The position numbers and the translations under genes were made by a program. From contig NZ_JBOCEG010000005.1 of NCBI RefSeq assembly GCF_050586465.1, forward strand, positions 62,001-126,000: 64,000 nucleotides of DNA. Direction: 5' to 3'. Shown here piece after piece: positions 24,571-33,310 of the stretch (its first letter is position 1; each line of letters opens with the position of its first letter). This DNA comes from CAJXYS01 sp913063035. GTDB taxonomy: Bacteria > Pseudomonadota > Alphaproteobacteria > Rhodobacterales > Rhodobacteraceae. The notes under the pieces were generated by a model. It made no database searches and had not been told where the DNA came from. It saw only the letters and a program-made list of their open reading frames with translations.

Positions 24571-25435
24571 GCCGCGCCCCCTTGCGACGCGCCCTGCCCG
24601 GCTCGTCCGCAACCTGCGCCGGGTCGGCATCCCAGACCAGCCGCTCTGCGCCGGACAGGCAGATGAAGCGCTGCCCGCGCATCCGGCCGATCAGCGTCAG
24701 CCCCACCTCGCGCGCGATCTCGACGCCCCAGGCCGTGAACCCCGAGCGCGACGCCAGCGCCGGGATCCCCATCATGGCCGTCTTGATCACCATCTCCGAG
24801 GTCAGCCGCCCGGTGGTGTAGAGGATCTTGTCGGCGGCGTCGGCCCGCTCGGACATCATCCAGCCCGCGATCTTGTCGACGGCGTTGTGACGGCCGACAT
24901 CCTCCATGTAGACGAGCGGCCGATCCCCCTGGCACAGCACCGTGCCGTGGATCGCGCCTGCCTCGAGGTAGAGGCTCGGCGCCGTGTTGATCTTCTTGGC
25001 CAACGCATAGAGCCAGCTGGTGCGCAGCTCGGCCCGCGGAAGGGCGACGCCCTCCAGCCCCTCCATCATGTCGCCGAAGACCGTGCCGACCGCGCAGCCG
25101 CTGGTGCGGGTCTTCTTCTGCAGCTTTTCCTCGTAGTCGGTCTCGCGCGCGGTCCGGACCACGACGGTCTCGAGCTCGGCGTCGAAATCGACGCCGGTCA
25201 CCTCTTCGTCGGGCGAGAGCATGCCCTGGTTTCGCAGGAACCCCAGCGCCAGGTATTCGGGATAATCCCCGATGGTCATGGCGGTGACGATTTCCTGGCG
25301 GTTCAGGTAGATGGTCAGAGGCCGCTCCATCACCACGCGGATCTCCTGCGCCGCGCCGGTGTGATCCACGCCTTCGACCGCGCGGGTCAGGCGCGGGTCG
25401 GCCGGGTCCGGTCCTATCAGGAATTCTTCTGCCAT
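24563..25435 (-). CDS. fdhD: Formate dehydrogenase accessory sulfurtransferase FdhD
   Basis: FdhD passes sulfur to the molybdenum cofactor so that formate dehydrogenase becomes active. The 290-residue protein has the family strings ERPLTIYLNRQEIVT, LALGFLRNQGM, DVGRHNAVDKIAGW and TGRLTSEMVIK. In the sulfur-carrying loop, E. coli has a Cys-x-x-Cys pair; here the loop reads TSGCAVGTVFGD, so only the first cysteine (Cys114) remains. It heads the molybdenum-cofactor operon and is divergent from azlCD with 76 bases between. Formate dehydrogenase structural genes are not in the window. Confidence 0.93.
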   Translation of the reverse strand: MAEEFLIGPDPADPRLTRAVEGVDHTGAAQEIRVVMERPLTIYLNRQEIVTAMTIGDYPEYLALGFLRNQGMLSPDEEVTGVDFDAELETVVVRTARETDYEEKLQKKTRTSGCAVGTVFGDMMEGLEGVALPRAELRTSWLYALAKKINTAPSLYLEAGAIHGTVLCQGDRPLVYMEDVGRHNAVDKIAGWMMSERADAADKILYTTGRLTSEMVIKTAMMGIPALASRSGFTAWGVEIAREVGLTLIGRMRGQRFICLSGAERLVWDADPAQVADEPGRARRKGARHD

Positions 25436-25511
25436 CGATCAGGATTTGTCGCTTTTTCGCCTGTGGTCCAGCGGTTATGCACGGCCCGGAGAGTGACCGA
25501 GGGGCGAGGCG

Positions 25512-26222
25512 ATGTCCAGCAGACAGAAGACCTATTGGCGGGGCTTCCGCGACGGCGCCCCCTTCGTGCTGGTGGTGGTGCCGTTCGGCATGCTCTTCGG
25601 GGTCGTGGCGACCGAAGCCGGGCTGAACCTGGCCGAGGTGATGGGCATGACCGCGCTGGTGATCGCGGGCGCCTCGCAGTTCGCGGCCATCGCCCTGATG
25701 CAGGAAAACGCGCCGGTCTTCATCGTGCTGGCGACCGCGCTGGCGGTGAACCTGCGCATGGCGATGTATTCGGCCTCGCTCGCGCCCTATATCGGCGGCG
25801 CGCCGCTCTGGCAGCGGGCGCTCGCGGCCTATTTCATGGTGGACCAGTCCTATGCCTGCTCCATCGCCGAATACGAACGCCGGCCCGAGATGACGATCCC
25901 GGAACGCATCGCCTATTATTTCGGCTGCATGTCCCCCGTCTGCATCCCCTGGTACGCCGCGACCTATATCGGCGCGGAGCTGGGCGCACGCATCCCGCCC
26001 GAATTCGCGCTCGATTTCGCGGTGCCGATCACCTTCCTCGCGATCATCGCGCCGATGATGCGCACGCTTGCCCATGTGGCGGCGGCGGCGGTGTCGGTCG
26101 CGGTGTCGCTGGCGCTGGCTTTCCTGCCCTATAACCTCTGGCTGATGATCGCGGCGGTCGCGGCGATGGCCACGGGTGCGCAGGTGGAGCTCTGGCTGCA
26201 GCGGCGGGGGCGCTGGTCATGA
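25512..26222 (+). CDS. azlC: AzlC-family branched-chain amino acid exporter large subunit
   Basis: AzlC and AzlD (YgaZH type) together export branched-chain amino acids or analogues. The 236-residue polytopic protein has the N-terminal GAPFVLVVVPFGMLFGVVA, the conserved segment GASQFAAIALMQENA and YFMVDQSYA, all AzlC marks, and about seven membrane helices. The 3' end overlaps azlD as ATGA, so the two subunits are coupled. The neighbouring Lrp regulator is convergent, and a regulatory link is possible because Lrp proteins often control such exporters. Confidence 0.9.
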   Translation: MSSRQKTYWRGFRDGAPFVLVVVPFGMLFGVVATEAGLNLAEVMGMTALVIAGASQFAAIALMQENAPVFIVLATALAVNLRMAMYSASLAPYIGGAPLWQRALAAYFMVDQSYACSIAEYERRPEMTIPERIAYYFGCMSPVCIPWYAATYIGAELGARIPPEFALDFAVPITFLAIIAPMMRTLAHVAAAAVSVAVSLALAFLPYNLWLMIAAVAAMATGAQVELWLQRRGRWS

Positions 26223-26548
26223 CGCTTTCCACGGCCACGATCTGGACGATCATCCTGCTGCTCGGGCTCGGGACCTGGCTCTTGCGGTTTTCCTTCATCG
26301 GGCTGATCGGCGACCGCAAGCTGCCCGGATGGGTGCTGCGCCATCTGCGCTATACCCCGGTGGCGGTGATGCCCGGTCTGATCGCGCCGCTGATCCTCTG
26401 GCCGCGGGCGACCGGCGGCCAGCCCGACGCCGCCCGGCTGGCCGCCGCGGCGGCAGCCCTGGCGATCGGGCTCTGGACCCGGAACGTGGTCGCGTCGGTC
26501 TTCGGGGGGATGGGGGTGCTCTATCTCGTGCAGTACCTGACCGGCTGA
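26219..26548 (+). CDS. azlD: AzlD-family branched-chain amino acid exporter small subunit
   Basis: This 109-residue protein has four predicted helices and the AzlD pattern (TWLLRFSFIGLIGDRKLPGW near the N-terminus, then RYTPVAVMPGLIAPLIL). It overlaps azlC by 4 bases. It ends 3 bases before the stop of the convergent Lrp gene. Confidence 0.9.
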   Translation: MTLSTATIWTIILLLGLGTWLLRFSFIGLIGDRKLPGWVLRHLRYTPVAVMPGLIAPLILWPRATGGQPDAARLAAAAAALAIGLWTRNVVASVFGGMGVLYLVQYLTG

Positions 26549-26551
26549 GCG

Positions 26552-27010
26552 TCACACCGGCAGCGCGGTCGTCCGGCAGACCGTGCGCAGCGCGAAGGAG
26601 GAATGCATCTGCGCCACGCCCGGCAAGCGCGCGAGGTGGCGGCGATGGATACGGGCGAAATCGTCGGCATCCTCTGCCACGACCTTCAGCAGGTAGTCGG
26701 CCGTGCCCGCCATCAGATAGCATTCGAGCACGTCCGGGATCAGCGCGACCTCGCGCTCGAAGGCGTCCATGACCTCGTCGGCCTGGCGCTGCAGCGTGAT
26801 CTCGACGAAGACCGTGGAGCGGCGGTTCACCGCCCTGCCGTCAAGCAGCGCGACATAGCCCCGGATCACGCCGGCCTGTTCCAGCCGCTGCACCCGCCGG
26901 TGACAGGCCGAGGCGGACAAGTTCACCTCCTCCGCCAGCTCGGCGTTGGAAATGCGGCCCCGGCGCTGCAGCACCGACAGGATTCGGCGGTCCGTCGTGT
27001 CGAGTTCCAT
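26552..27010 (-). CDS. Lrp/AsnC-family regulator, probably of alanine dehydrogenase
   Basis: The 152-residue protein has an N-terminal winged HTH (MELDTTDRRILSVLQRRGRI, then SNAELAEEVNLSASACHRRV) and a C-terminal RAM ligand-binding domain (VMDAFEREVALIPDVLECYL, GTADYLLKVV). The ATG at 27010 gives the usual Lrp length; an ATG at 27040 would add ten residues. It is divergent from ald, the arrangement of AldR/Lrp-ald pairs in other proteobacteria, where the regulator responds to alanine. Two palindromes lie in the shared region. Confidence 0.88.
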   Translation of the reverse strand: MELDTTDRRILSVLQRRGRISNAELAEEVNLSASACHRRVQRLEQAGVIRGYVALLDGRAVNRRSTVFVEITLQRQADEVMDAFEREVALIPDVLECYLMAGTADYLLKVVAEDADDFARIHRRHLARLPGVAQMHSSFALRTVCRTTALPV

Positions 27011-27062
27011 ATTCGTGCAGAATCCTTGCGTCATGGGCATGATTAACCGTGGATACTACGCA

Positions 27063-27098
27063 AAACGCTGCGTTTCTCCAGCTATCTTTGCAATGCAA
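27063..27098. promoter_or_regulatory. Two palindromes in the lrp-ald divergent promoter
   Basis: AAACGC-T-GCGTTT (27063-27075) and TTGCA-A-TGCAA (27088-27098) are perfect inverted repeats with centres 24 bases apart, a little over two helical turns. They lie 50-85 bases upstream of ald. Lrp-family proteins bind several phased sites, so these are good operator candidates. The two sequences are not copies of each other, which weakens the case. Confidence 0.42.
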
Positions 27099-27147
27099 TT
27101 TTCCGGCGGCTGCGGCATTCTCGTGCAAAGCTGCAAGGGAGGACGCC

Positions 27148-28266
27148 ATGCGCATCGGTTGCCCGAAAGAGATCAAGCCACAGGAATTCCGCGTCGGCAT
27201 GACGCCCAACGCCGCCCGCGAGGCGGTGGCCCATGGCCACGAGGTGGTCATCGAGACCGGCGCCGGGGCCGGGGCGGGGTTCGACGACGACGCCTATCGC
27301 GCCGCCGGCGCCGCGATCCTCGACACGGCCGAGGAAATCTTCGAGACCGCCGACATGATCGTGAAGGTCAAGGAACCCCAGGCGGTGGAACGCAAGCTGC
27401 TCCGCGAGGGGCAGGTGCTGTTCACCTATCTTCACCTTGCCCCGGACCCGGAGCAGACCCGCGACCTGCTCGAGTCGGGCGTCACGGCCATCGCCTACGA
27501 GACCGTCACCGACGACCGCGGGGGGCTGCCCCTGCTTGCGCCGATGTCAGAGGTCGCCGGGCGGCTCGCGCCGCAGATGGGCGCGTGGACCCTGCAGAAG
27601 GCCAATGGCGGGCGCGGCGTGCTGATGGGCGGCGTGCCGGGCGTCGGGCCGGCGAAGGTGCTGGTGATCGGCGGCGGCGTCGTGGGCACCCATGCCGCGC
27701 GGATCGCGGCCGGGATGGGCGCGGACGTGACCGTGCTCGACCGGTCGCTGCCCCGCCTGCGCTATCTCGACGACGTGTTCGGCGATCTCTTCAACACCGG
27801 CTACTCCTCGGCCGGGCTGCTGGCCGAACACCTGGAGCAGGCCGACATGGTGATCGGCGCGGTGCTGATCCCCGGGGCCGAGGCGCCGAAGCTCGTGCGC
27901 CGGGACCAGTTCGCCGACATGAAGCCGGGCGCGGTGCTGGTGGACGTCGCCATCGACCAGGGCGGGTGCTTCGAAACGTCGAAGCCGACCACCCATGCCG
28001 ACCCGATCTACGACGTGGACGGGATCATGCACTACTGCGTGGCCAACATGCCCGGCGCGGTGGCGCGGACCTCGACCATCGCGCTCGGCAACGCGACCAT
28101 GCCGTTCATGCTGAACCTCGCGGACAAGGGCTGGCGGCAGGCCTGCATCGACGACCCGCACCTGCTGGACGGGCTCAACGTTCATGCCGGCCAGCTGACC
28201 TATTACGCGGTCGGCCGGGCGCTCGGCATCGACGTGATCTCGCCTCAGAAGGTGGTGAAACAGTAA
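27148..28266 (+). CDS. ald: Alanine dehydrogenase
   Basis: Ald interconverts L-alanine and pyruvate plus ammonia using NAD. The 372-residue protein starts MRIGCPKEIKPQEFRVGMTP, with substrate-binding KVKEPQ and LFTYLHLAPDPEQT, the NAD loop VLVIGGGVVGTHAARIA, and the ending RALGIDVISPQKVVKQ. GGGAGG lies upstream of the ATG at 27148, which removes a spurious upstream extension. It is divergent from an Lrp regulator and followed by a strong terminator, so it forms its own transcript. Confidence 0.95.
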   Translation: MRIGCPKEIKPQEFRVGMTPNAAREAVAHGHEVVIETGAGAGAGFDDDAYRAAGAAILDTAEEIFETADMIVKVKEPQAVERKLLREGQVLFTYLHLAPDPEQTRDLLESGVTAIAYETVTDDRGGLPLLAPMSEVAGRLAPQMGAWTLQKANGGRGVLMGGVPGVGPAKVLVIGGGVVGTHAARIAAGMGADVTVLDRSLPRLRYLDDVFGDLFNTGYSSAGLLAEHLEQADMVIGAVLIPGAEAPKLVRRDQFADMKPGAVLVDVAIDQGGCFETSKPTTHADPIYDVDGIMHYCVANMPGAVARTSTIALGNATMPFMLNLADKGWRQACIDDPHLLDGLNVHAGQLTYYAVGRALGIDVISPQKVVKQ

Positions 28267-28290
28267 CCTCCCGCACCACCTTTGCCCTGC

Positions 28291-28321
28291 AGCGCCGCAC
28301 AGCCCCTGTGCGGCGCTTTTC
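28291..28321 (+). terminator. Terminator after ald
   Basis: A perfect 12-bp stem AGCGCCGCACAG with CTGTGCGGCGCT and loop CCC is followed by TTTT, 25 bases after the ald stop. Classic intrinsic terminator. Confidence 0.92.
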
Positions 28322-28370
28322 ATTGCCGGGGCCGCGGCATAGGTAGGGCCCGACAACCAAGGAGCATCCG

Positions 28371-29081
28371 ATGACCGATCTTTCCGGCTTTCCGATCACC
28401 CGCCGCTGGCCGCCGCAAAACCCCGGGATCCTGCAACTCTACTCGCTGACCACGCCGAACGGGATCAAGGTTTCGGCCATGCTGGAGGAAACCGGCCTGC
28501 CTTACGAGGCCCACCGGATCAGCTTTGCCGACAAGGACCAGTTCACGCCGGAATTCCTGTCCCTGAACCCCAACAACAAGATCCCCGCGATCCTCGATCC
28601 GGACGGTCCGGGCGGCCAGCCGATCGGCCTTTTCGAGTCCGGCGCGATCCTCGTCTACCTCGCCGAGAAGACCGGCCGCTTCCTGTCCGACGATCCGGCC
28701 ACGCGCTACGAGACGCTGCAGTGGCTGATGTTCCAGATGGGCGGCGTCGGTCCGATGTTCGGCCAGCTCGGCTGGTTCACAAAGGGCGACGGGAAGGAGA
28801 TCGACGACCCGCGCCCGCGCGACCGCTACGTCGGGGAAACCGCGCGCCTGCTCGGGGTTCTGGACCGGCACCTCGAGGGGCGGCGCTTCATTATGGGTGC
28901 GGATTACAGCATCGCCGACATCGCCACCTTCCCGTGGCTCCGCACGCTGCTGGAGTTCTACGAGGCCGGCGACGAGACCGGCTGGCGCGATCTTGCCAAC
29001 CTGCCGGCCTATTACGATCGCTGCATGGCGCGTCCGGCGTCTCGGCGGGCGGTGAAGATACCGCCCGCGCCGGGCGGCTGA
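28371..29081 (+). CDS. YfcG-like glutathione S-transferase family oxidoreductase
   Basis: The 236-residue protein has an N-terminal thioredoxin-like domain containing LYSLTTPNGIKVSAMLEETG and the cis-proline region SPNNKIPAI-like NPNNKIPAILDP, then FESGAILVYLAEKTGRFL and an all-helical C-terminal domain with DYSIADIATFPWL. This arrangement matches nu-class GSTs (YfcG/YghU), which act as glutathione-dependent disulfide-bond reductases rather than conjugating enzymes. TPN replaces the usual catalytic Ser/Cys position, as in that class. AAGGAG lies upstream. It ends 4 bases before the convergent ytoQ stop. Confidence 0.86.
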   Translation: MTDLSGFPITRRWPPQNPGILQLYSLTTPNGIKVSAMLEETGLPYEAHRISFADKDQFTPEFLSLNPNNKIPAILDPDGPGGQPIGLFESGAILVYLAEKTGRFLSDDPATRYETLQWLMFQMGGVGPMFGQLGWFTKGDGKEIDDPRPRDRYVGETARLLGVLDRHLEGRRFIMGADYSIADIATFPWLRTLLEFYEAGDETGWRDLANLPAYYDRCMARPASRRAVKIPPAPGG

Positions 29082-29085
29082 CCCG

Positions 29086-29535
29086 TCAGCCCGGCAGCTT
29101 GCCCTGCAGGACGTAGCGCAGGATCTGCGCCACCTGTTCGGGCGTGCGGGCGACGGCGTCGGCGGCCGCGTCGACCTCTTTCAGCGCGTGGTCGTGCTCG
29201 GGCGGCTGCAGGACGATCAGCGACTTGCCCAGCGCGGCCGCCTGGCCCGCGTCGAAGGCGGCGTTCCACTGCTTGTACTTGTCCCCGAAACGCACCACCA
29301 CGACATCGGCATCCGCGATCGCCTTGCGGGTGCGGATCGCGTTGATCCCTGCACCCTTGCGGTCATGCCAGAACTTGTCGTCCTCGGCGCCCAGGATCGC
29401 GACGCCGCAATCGTCCGAGGCCGGATGATCGGTCACCGGCGCGGTGAAGGTCACGTCGAGCCCGTTGGTCGCTACGGCGATCTCCTCGCGCCAGTCGGTG
29501 TGGATTTCTCCGGCGAGATAGACGGTCAGGGTCAT
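29086..29535 (-). CDS. YtoQ-family protein
   Basis: The 149-residue protein starts MTLTVYLAGEIHTDWREEIA and has DDCGVAILGAEDDKFWHDRK and VVVVRFGDKYKQWNAAFDAG, the pattern of the YtoQ family. The fold is predicted to resemble nucleoside deoxyribosyltransferases, but no reaction is proven. It lies 38 bases after pheT on the same strand and is likely co-transcribed. Confidence 0.83.
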   Translation of the reverse strand: MTLTVYLAGEIHTDWREEIAVATNGLDVTFTAPVTDHPASDDCGVAILGAEDDKFWHDRKGAGINAIRTRKAIADADVVVVRFGDKYKQWNAAFDAGQAAALGKSLIVLQPPEHDHALKEVDAAADAVARTPEQVAQILRYVLQGKLPG

Positions 29536-29573
29536 GTCGCTTCTCCTTTTCGGCGGGCACGCGCGCCGGGGCG

Positions 29574-31994
29574 TCAGCCCCGCAGCACGCCGCCCGTCGC
29601 TTTCTGAACCTTGTCGACGATCTTGCGGGCGACCGCCTCGATCTCTTCGTCGGTCAGGGTCCTGTCGGTGGGTTGCAGCCGCACGGTCAGCGCGAGCGAC
29701 TTCTTGCCGGCCCCCATCTGGGCCTCGGCCTTGGGGCCGGCGAACTCGTCGAAGATCGCCACCCGCTCGATCAGGCTCTTGTCTGCGCCCTGCGCCGCGT
29801 TCACGAGCGTGGCGGCCTCGACGCCGGCATCGACCACGAAGGCGAAATCACGTTCGACGGCCTGCAGATCGCTGATCTCCAGCGCCGGGCGGGTGGTCGT
29901 GCGCGACCGCGGGAAGGGCGGGTTCGCCACGAAAACGGTGAACGCCACCGCCGGACCCTTGACGTCGAGCGTCTCGAGAACCTTCGGGTGCAGCTCTCCG
30001 AAGGCCGCCAGAACGTTCTTCGGACCCAGCCGGATCACGCCCGACCGCCCCGGATGCCACCAGGACGCCACGTCGCGGGCCACCTGCGCCTTCGCCGGTG
30101 CGCCGATCGCGGCGAGAACCGCCTCGACATCGGCCTTGGCGTCGTAGAGATCCACCGGCCGCCGCGCGCCATGGGGATCGCGCGGACCGGTCTGGCCGAT
30201 CAGGACACCCGCGGCCTGCATGTGCTGCTCGCCGGGCTCGCCGCCGTGAAAGGCCGGGCCCACCTCGAACAGCGCGAGGTCGTTAAAGCCGCGCGCCTGG
30301 TTGCGCGCCGCCGCCTGCAAGAGCCCCGGAAGCAGGTCGGGACGCATATGGCTCATCTCGCTGGAGATCGGGTTTTCCAGCGCCACGGCGTCGCCCCCGC
30401 CGCCGAAGAGTTCGGCCGCGCGATCGTCGATGAAGCTGTAGGTCACGCATTCGTTGTAGCCAAGCGCGGCGATGGTGCGCCGCGCGGTGGATTCGCGGCG
30501 CTGCATCGGGGTCAGCACCGGTTTCGGCACGCCCGGGCGCACCCGGCGGAGCGGCTTGCCCTCCAGCTTGGTCAGCGAGGCGACCCGCGCCACCTCTTCC
30601 ACCAGGTCGGCCGGGCCGTGGATGTCCGGCCGCCAGGACGGCGGCGCCACCCGGTCGCCCTCGACCGTGAAGCCGAGCGATCCGAGGATGCGCAGCTGTT
30701 CCTCGGCCGGAATGTCCATGCCGACGAGCGACTGCACCCGGCCCGTGTCCAGCGCGTAGTGGCGCGTGGTGTCGGGCACCGCTCCGGCGGTCACGACCTC
30801 GGAGGCCTCGCCGCCGCAGAGCTCGAGGATCATCCGCGTGGCCAGTTCCAGACCGTCGGGGGTGAAAGCCGGATCGACGCCGCGCTCGAAACGGTAGCGC
30901 GCGTCGGAATTGATCTTCAGCTTGCGCCCGGTCGCGGCGATGGTGATCGGATCCCAGTAGGCGGACTCGAGGAAGACGTTCACCGTGTCCTCGGTGCAGC
31001 CGGTCTCCGCGCCCCCCATGATCCCGGCGATGCTCTCGACGCCGTTGTCATCGGAGATAGCCATCATGCCGGGCGCCAGGGTGTAGGCCTTCTCGTCGAG
31101 CGCGGTCAGCGTCTCGCCGCCCGCCGCGAAATGCACCCGCAGGTCGCCCGCGACCTTGTCGGCGTCGAAGACGTGCAGCGGCCGGTTCCGGTCGAAGGTG
31201 AAGAAATTGGTGATGTCCACCAGGGCCGAGATCGGCCGCAGCCCGATCGCCTTCAGCCGCTGTTGCAGCCAGTCGGGCGAGGGGCCGTTCTTGACGCCGC
31301 GGATCACCCGGCCGCAGAAGAGCGGGCAGCCCTTTGCCCGCACGTCGTCGTCGATCGAGACGCCAACGGGCGACGCGAAGCTCCCCGGCACCGGCGCCGC
31401 CGGCCGGTCGATCTTGCGCCCGATGCCGCGCGCGGCGAGATCCCGCGCGATGCCCTCGACCCCCAGCGCATCGGGGCGGTTGGGCGTGATGGCGATGTCG
31501 ATCACCGGATCATTGATGCCGCGATAGTCGATGTAGCGCTGGCCGAGCGGCGCGTCCCCGGGCAGATCGATGATTCCCTCGTGATCGTCGGAGATCATCA
31601 GCTCGCGCTCCGAGCAGAGCATCCCGTTCGACTCCACCCCGCGGATCACGCCGGGTTTCAGGTCGACGCCGGTGCCCGGTACATGGGTGCCCACCGGGGC
31701 GAAAACGCCCACCATCCCCGTGCGCGCGTTGGGCGCGCCGCAGACGACCTGGACCTCCTCGGTCGGGCCTTCCGGGCCTTCGGGCCAGGTCTCGACCCGG
31801 CAGAGCCGCAGCCGGTCCGCGTTGGGATGCTGCTCGCAGGCGATCACCCGGGCGATCCGGAAGGCGCCGAGCGTCTGGGCCGGATCAGCGACCTCCTCGA
31901 CCTCGAGGCCGAGATCGGTCAGGGCCTCGAGGATCTCCTCGAGGCGGGCCTCGGTCTCCAGATGCTCCCTCAGCCAGGATAGAGTGAACTTCAT
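29574..31994 (-). CDS. pheT: Phenylalanine--tRNA ligase beta subunit
   Basis: PheT pairs with PheS to charge tRNA(Phe). The 806-residue protein starts MKFTLSWLREHLETEARLEE. It has the N-terminal tRNA-binding OB domain (DRLRLCRVETW and VVCGAPNARTGMVGVFAPVG), the B3/B4 region that edits misacylated tyrosine, and the C-terminal anticodon-binding domain (RDFAFVVDAGVEAATLV and RTLTDEEIEAV). The ATG at 31994 is the family start; the upstream in-frame extension is unconserved. Unusually, pheS is about 1.3 kb upstream, separated by two unrelated genes. Confidence 0.95.
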   Translation of the reverse strand: MKFTLSWLREHLETEARLEEILEALTDLGLEVEEVADPAQTLGAFRIARVIACEQHPNADRLRLCRVETWPEGPEGPTEEVQVVCGAPNARTGMVGVFAPVGTHVPGTGVDLKPGVIRGVESNGMLCSERELMISDDHEGIIDLPGDAPLGQRYIDYRGINDPVIDIAITPNRPDALGVEGIARDLAARGIGRKIDRPAAPVPGSFASPVGVSIDDDVRAKGCPLFCGRVIRGVKNGPSPDWLQQRLKAIGLRPISALVDITNFFTFDRNRPLHVFDADKVAGDLRVHFAAGGETLTALDEKAYTLAPGMMAISDDNGVESIAGIMGGAETGCTEDTVNVFLESAYWDPITIAATGRKLKINSDARYRFERGVDPAFTPDGLELATRMILELCGGEASEVVTAGAVPDTTRHYALDTGRVQSLVGMDIPAEEQLRILGSLGFTVEGDRVAPPSWRPDIHGPADLVEEVARVASLTKLEGKPLRRVRPGVPKPVLTPMQRRESTARRTIAALGYNECVTYSFIDDRAAELFGGGGDAVALENPISSEMSHMRPDLLPGLLQAAARNQARGFNDLALFEVGPAFHGGEPGEQHMQAAGVLIGQTGPRDPHGARRPVDLYDAKADVEAVLAAIGAPAKAQVARDVASWWHPGRSGVIRLGPKNVLAAFGELHPKVLETLDVKGPAVAFTVFVANPPFPRSRTTTRPALEISDLQAVERDFAFVVDAGVEAATLVNAAQGADKSLIERVAIFDEFAGPKAEAQMGAGKKSLALTVRLQPTDRTLTDEEIEAVARKIVDKVQKATGGVLRG

Positions 31995-32167
31995 GCGTGC
32001 GCCGCCCCTGAAAGCTACCGTTTGCGGGCCGTGCTTAGCGCATCCCCCGGCGGTGGGAAAGGCCCCGGGGCCGCGCCACGCGGCCGGTGCCACAGTATCG
32101 CCCGATTCCGCGCTATAATACCGGCCCGGAGACCGCATCCAGTCCATGAAAGACGCGAGGTGGACCC

Positions 32168-32359
32168 ATGTTCCGCACGCTCTTCGACTCTCTGGCGCCA
32201 CTTCTCAAGCCGATGCTCCTGGCCCTCGTGCTGCTGATCGGCTTCGGGCTTGCGGGCAACAATTCCGGCGGCGCCCTCTCGGGAAAGGTGCAGCAGGCGC
32301 TGAGCTGCCAGTCCCAGATCGTCGGCACGGTCTGCCGGATGCTCGGCCTCGGCGGTTAG
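32168..32359 (+). CDS. Small membrane protein, unknown
   Basis: This 63-residue product has one strong membrane helix (LLKPMLLALVLLIGFGLAG) and a short tail with two cysteines spaced CQSQIVGTVC. GAGGTG lies 6 bases before the ATG, which supports real translation. It lies on the opposite strand between pheT and the nitrilase gene, and its last 4 bases overlap the end of the nitrilase gene. I do not recognise a family. The cysteine pair could form a periplasmic disulfide if the tail is exported. Confidence 0.62.
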   Translation: MFRTLFDSLAPLLKPMLLALVLLIGFGLAGNNSGGALSGKVQQALSCQSQIVGTVCRMLGLGG

Positions 32360-33231
32360 TCCTCGTCGCGGATGATGTCCGGGACGCCGAGCCGGTCCAG
32401 CAGCCGATCCGTCTCGCGGCTGACCAGCCCCATGTTGCTGTCGCGCACCGTCGGCAAGAGCGCCCGGGCGCGCCGCACCTCGGCGTAATCCACGTCGGCC
32501 ACGATCAGTTCGGGATCCTGGCCCGCGATGGCCAGCGGATGACCGAAAGGGTCCAGGATCCGCGATCCGCCCCAGAAATTCAGGTCGAGCTCGGTTCCGA
32601 CGCGGTTCACCATGACCGAGGGGGCGCCGTACATCATCGAGTAGAAATGCATCGTCGCGGTCCAGCCGGACGGGTTGTCGAAAGCCTCGCCCACGGCCTC
32701 CACCCCGCTCGAGATCGGCGTCACCAGCAAGGTCGCGCCGTGAAGGAAGCTCAGATGCGTCAGGGCCGGGTTCCAGAGATCGGCGCAGATCAGCAGCCCC
32801 ATGCGCCAATCCGCGTCGATGGCATGGGTGTCCACGAACCGGCCCTGGGCGTAGTACTTGGTTTCGATCAACCGGCCATAGGAGGGCAGGTTGATCTTGC
32901 GGTGCAGGTAGACGACGCGTCCGCGCTGCAGAACCGCGGCGGCGTTGTAGAACTGCGCGGCCGGCCCTTCCTCGATGAAGCCGACCACGACGCGCATGTC
33001 GCCCGCCGCCCGCGACAGCGCCGCCAGCCGCGGGTCGTCGCGCTTCATCGTGACGTCCAGCAGGTGTTCGGCCCCGTAATGCCCGGTCATCGACAACTCG
33101 GGAAAGACCAGCAGCTCGACCCCGGCGCGCCGCGCCTCGGCGACCCAGTGATGATGCTGGTCGAGATTGGCGTCGAGATCGCCGATCGCGTTGGCGAACT
33201 GCGCGGCGCCGATGCGAAGCGTCTGTGACAT
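32356..33231 (-). CDS. Carbon-nitrogen hydrolase (nitrilase superfamily)
   Basis: The 291-residue protein has the Glu-Lys-Cys triad: Glu in LLVFPELSMTG, Lys in YLHRKINLPSYG and Cys in LLICADLWNP. A C-terminal extension (DPELIVADVDYAEVRRARAL) is typical of the superfamily. The sequence around the triad resembles the glutaminase domain of NAD synthetases and related amidases, so an amide substrate is likely but not defined. The start at 33231 (MSQTLRIGAAQFANAIGDLD) is the family start. It lies 79 bases after pheS on the same strand. Confidence 0.87.
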   Translation of the reverse strand: MSQTLRIGAAQFANAIGDLDANLDQHHHWVAEARRAGVELLVFPELSMTGHYGAEHLLDVTMKRDDPRLAALSRAAGDMRVVVGFIEEGPAAQFYNAAAVLQRGRVVYLHRKINLPSYGRLIETKYYAQGRFVDTHAIDADWRMGLLICADLWNPALTHLSFLHGATLLVTPISSGVEAVGEAFDNPSGWTATMHFYSMMYGAPSVMVNRVGTELDLNFWGGSRILDPFGHPLAIAGQDPELIVADVDYAEVRRARALLPTVRDSNMGLVSRETDRLLDRLGVPDIIRDED

Positions 33232-33310
33232 GCGGGCCTCCGGGGCGGGTGGGTGGCCTGCCACCGCTAGCCCGCGCGGCGCGGCCGATGCAAGAGCCGC
33301 GCGGCCGGTT

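Noticed and set aside
29673..31982. 769-codon plus-strand open frame opposite pheT
   Set aside because: Antisense shadow of a recognised synthetase subunit.
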